Assembly (NCBI GenBank): GCA_029098065.1
Contig: JAQXNP010000101.1
Span: forward strand, 1 to 23,145
DNA: 23,145 nt
DNA from: Clostridiales bacterium
GTDB taxonomy: Bacteria > Bacillota > Clostridia > Oscillospirales > Oscillospiraceae
Direction of reading: 5' to 3'
The position numbers were made by a program, and so were the translations under genes. Below, in pieces: positions 21,529 to 23,145 of the stretch (the first letter of the stretch is position 1; every line of letters begins with the position of its first letter). A model generated the notes under the pieces. The model worked only from the letters and a program-made list of their open reading frames with translations. It had not been told where the DNA came from and did not search any database.

Positions 21529-22944
21529 ATGAGTGATGAACACAGCCTGACCTTTGCCGTCCAGATGGAGATCAACCGCTATGTGGACCAGCAGATCGCC
21601 AAAGCCAACGCCCAGCTGGATTGCCGGCAGACTGCCGAGGAACTGCGCTTGTTCCTCATAGATGATACAAAGCTGGCAACGCCCGGCTTTGTCCTCCGGC
21701 GGCACATCCAGTCCCAGGGATGGCTGATGCCCAGAGAGAAGTGTTCGGACCTGAACGAAACCGGCAATGAGCCCTGGCCTGATGAGGCGATAGAACGGGT
21801 GGTAAGGGATCTCAGCAGCGCCGGCGTCCGCTATCATGATCTGGACATCAAACCCGCCCAATGGAAAGGGTACCTGACAGACGACGCGATTCCCCAGCGG
21901 GACATCATCTTCCAGCTGGCCATCGCCACCGATATGAGCCGGAAGACCACCACGCGCCTGCTGATGGCGTGTGGAGAGGCCCCCTACAACATGCGCAGCC
22001 CTGTGGAACTGATCTGCTGGTTTTGCCAGCGCGTACCCGGTACCTATACCTGGAAAGATGTTGAGAGGCTGCTGAAGAAGTATCGGAAATGCTCCGCGGA
22101 GGCAGAAAAAGACGCCGATGGGAACAGGCAGCAGAAAGAACCGGTCGAAGACGCCACCCGCCTGCTCCGCCTGGGCGTGGACGAACTTCTGGGCTCTGAT
22201 AAAACAGTCCCGGAGGCCGAGCAGGTGCTGATTGATCTGATGGTGGACAACCGTGCTGAGTTAAGAGGCTTCTCCCAGACGGCCCGGAACAAATACCTGC
22301 GGCTGTTGGATTATCTGAACGCCCTGTATTGCCCGGGACAGCCGTTCAATCTGTCCAAATTCATGAAAACCATGTTCGAAAAGCAGGAGTGGAGATTAGA
22401 GGATATTCATCAGGGCCAGGACAAAGAGACACCGTATGTATTTCGCGGAGTGCCAGGGGATCACGTCAGGCCCAACACAGTGGACCATCAGTTTCTTCCG
22501 GAGATCGGGGAAATTGCCATGCTCTGCAAGCGGTACTACTTCCGGGCCAACGCCATCCGGGCCAGCACGGACCGGGGCGGCTATAAAGACACGAAAGCCT
22601 GGAAAGCCGTGGATCGCCGGGACGTTCTGTTGTTGGGATACTTCCTCATCACCGGATACATGGCGGCGGATAAGAAGGCTCAGGCTGCTCTTTGGGCGCT
22701 GACGGAATGGGATGGCCCCATGGACCGCCGCATGGTGCTGCTCCGGGAGGACCTGAACGCGCTGCGCCGGAATACAGACTTAATGGAAAAGAAGGTGCTG
22801 TGCTGCCGGATCCTCAACGAGCTGTTGTCAGAATTCGGCTTCGACTCCCTCTATGTGCTGGCCTCTTTTGACCGCTTCATCCTCCTCAGCCTGCTGACCG
22901 ACGATCCGGCCCGGACGATCCGGTATCTGCTGGGGGCATACTGA
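21529..22944 (+). CDS. Uncharacterised 471-residue helical protein in kinase/phosphatase unit
   Basis: I do not recognise a family. GAGGAGGAG precedes the ATG at good spacing. There is no signal peptide and no clear membrane segment. The sequence looks almost wholly helical and rich in charged residues. Residues about 121-185 (from IPQRDIIFQLAIATDMSRKT through SPVELICWFCQ and TWKDVERLLKKY) have the pattern of a compact helical bundle with a helix-turn-helix-like segment (AIATDMSRKTTTRLLMACGE). A charged linker (about 187-215) follows, then a second helical half rich in Leu, ending FILLSLLTDDPARTIRYLLG. It ends 22 bases before the kinase start, so the two are probably co-transcribed. It may be a substrate, scaffold or effector of the kinase; that is inference from context. 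Confidence 0.8.
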   Translation: MSDEHSLTFAVQMEINRYVDQQIAKANAQLDCRQTAEELRLFLIDDTKLATPGFVLRRHIQSQGWLMPREKCSDLNETGNEPWPDEAIERVVRDLSSAGVRYHDLDIKPAQWKGYLTDDAIPQRDIIFQLAIATDMSRKTTTRLLMACGEAPYNMRSPVELICWFCQRVPGTYTWKDVERLLKKYRKCSAEAEKDADGNRQQKEPVEDATRLLRLGVDELLGSDKTVPEAEQVLIDLMVDNRAELRGFSQTARNKYLRLLDYLNALYCPGQPFNLSKFMKTMFEKQEWRLEDIHQGQDKETPYVFRGVPGDHVRPNTVDHQFLPEIGEIAMLCKRYYFRANAIRASTDRGGYKDTKAWKAVDRRDVLLLGYFLITGYMAADKKAQAALWALTEWDGPMDRRMVLLREDLNALRRNTDLMEKKVLCCRILNELLSEFGFDSLYVLASFDRFILLSLLTDDPARTIRYLLGAY

Positions 22945-22966
22945 AAAAATCAACAGGAGTGACACG

Positions 22967-23145
22967 ATGAACGAGAGAATCATTTCGCTGGCCCTGCCCG
23001 CCGGAACGGTGCTCCGCCGGGGCAGCGACCGATATATTTTGGGGGAGGTCACCAGCTTTGGCGGCAGTTCCCTGTTCTACACTGCCAAAAAGGAGGGCAG
23101 CGCCCTGCGCTTCGGCATCAAGGAGTGCTGCCCCATGGATCTGGC
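22967..23145 (+). CDS. Ser/Thr protein kinase, N-terminal part
   Basis: The first 59 residues are visible before the window ends. AGGAG lies 7 bases before the ATG. LPAGTVLRRGSDRYILGEV resembles the LPxGTxLxxxYxIxxxL opening of bacterial eukaryote-like kinases. SFGGSSLFYTA stands where they carry the glycine-rich nucleotide loop (usually GGFGITYLA). GIKECCP matches the VAIKEYFP segment that holds the ATP-binding lysine. The catalytic loop, any transmembrane segment and any sensor domain lie outside the window. It is in operon with the 471-residue protein. Confidence 0.75.
   Translation, partial: MNERIISLALPAGTVLRRGSDRYILGEVTSFGGSSLFYTAKKEGSALRFGIKECCPMDL

Overview
The window looks like chromosome of a GC-rich, spore-forming, Gram-positive gut Clostridia, most like Oscillospiraceae (Flavonifractor/Lawsonibacter-type). 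This placement is inferred from AGGAGG-type ribosome sites, a SpoVB-type flippase, SLH-anchored surface proteins, a Firmicutes-type MetQ lipoprotein and the generally high GC. I cannot name the species.

Left part (1-9.7 kb). The end of metN, then metI and metQ, form a D/L-methionine ABC importer, followed by an M20-family amidohydrolase. After a strong convergent terminator come a GNAT acetyltransferase and a nitroreductase on the minus strand. Next is a plus-strand run: a 6-oxopurine-type purine nucleoside phosphorylase, a small coupled protein, an MTA/SAH deaminase, a SpoVB/MurJ-type flippase and MazG. Methionine import, MTA/SAH deamination and nucleoside phosphorolysis sit close together. 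This suggests sulfur and purine salvage through methylthioinosine rather than direct MTA phosphorolysis.

Middle (9.7-18.4 kb). HU and proA (plus) are followed by three minus-strand genes, each with a readable promoter and terminator. The first is a 1000-residue secreted protein joining SLH repeats, an alpha/beta hydrolase, a domain resembling the C-terminal half of SAM hydroxide adenosyltransferases, and a CX5R tyrosine phosphatase. The second is a secreted 5'-nucleotidase with C-terminal SLH repeats. The third is prfB (RF2), which lacks the usual programmed frameshift.

Right part (18.4-23.1 kb). This is the accessory region. A short tRNA operon (Leu-UAA, initiator Met) with a near-consensus promoter and terminator is followed by an AT-rich island. 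Next comes a broken CHAP-domain cell-wall hydrolase gene whose 3' end has been replaced by the tail of an FtsK/SpoIIIE-like DNA translocase, the scar of a lost or rearranged mobile element. Beyond it lie a PP2C phosphatase (minus) and, divergently, an unrecognised 471-residue protein and the start of a Ser/Thr kinase (plus). A 42-bp imperfect palindrome separates them and touches the -35 regions of both divergent promoters. This kinase/phosphatase/unknown-partner unit is the best candidate for an undescribed system, and it runs off the window.

Three places look like single-base losses in short homopolymers (nucleotidase tail, CHAP signal peptide, FtsK fragment tail). They may be real decay or assembly indels, so the pseudogene calls carry that caveat.
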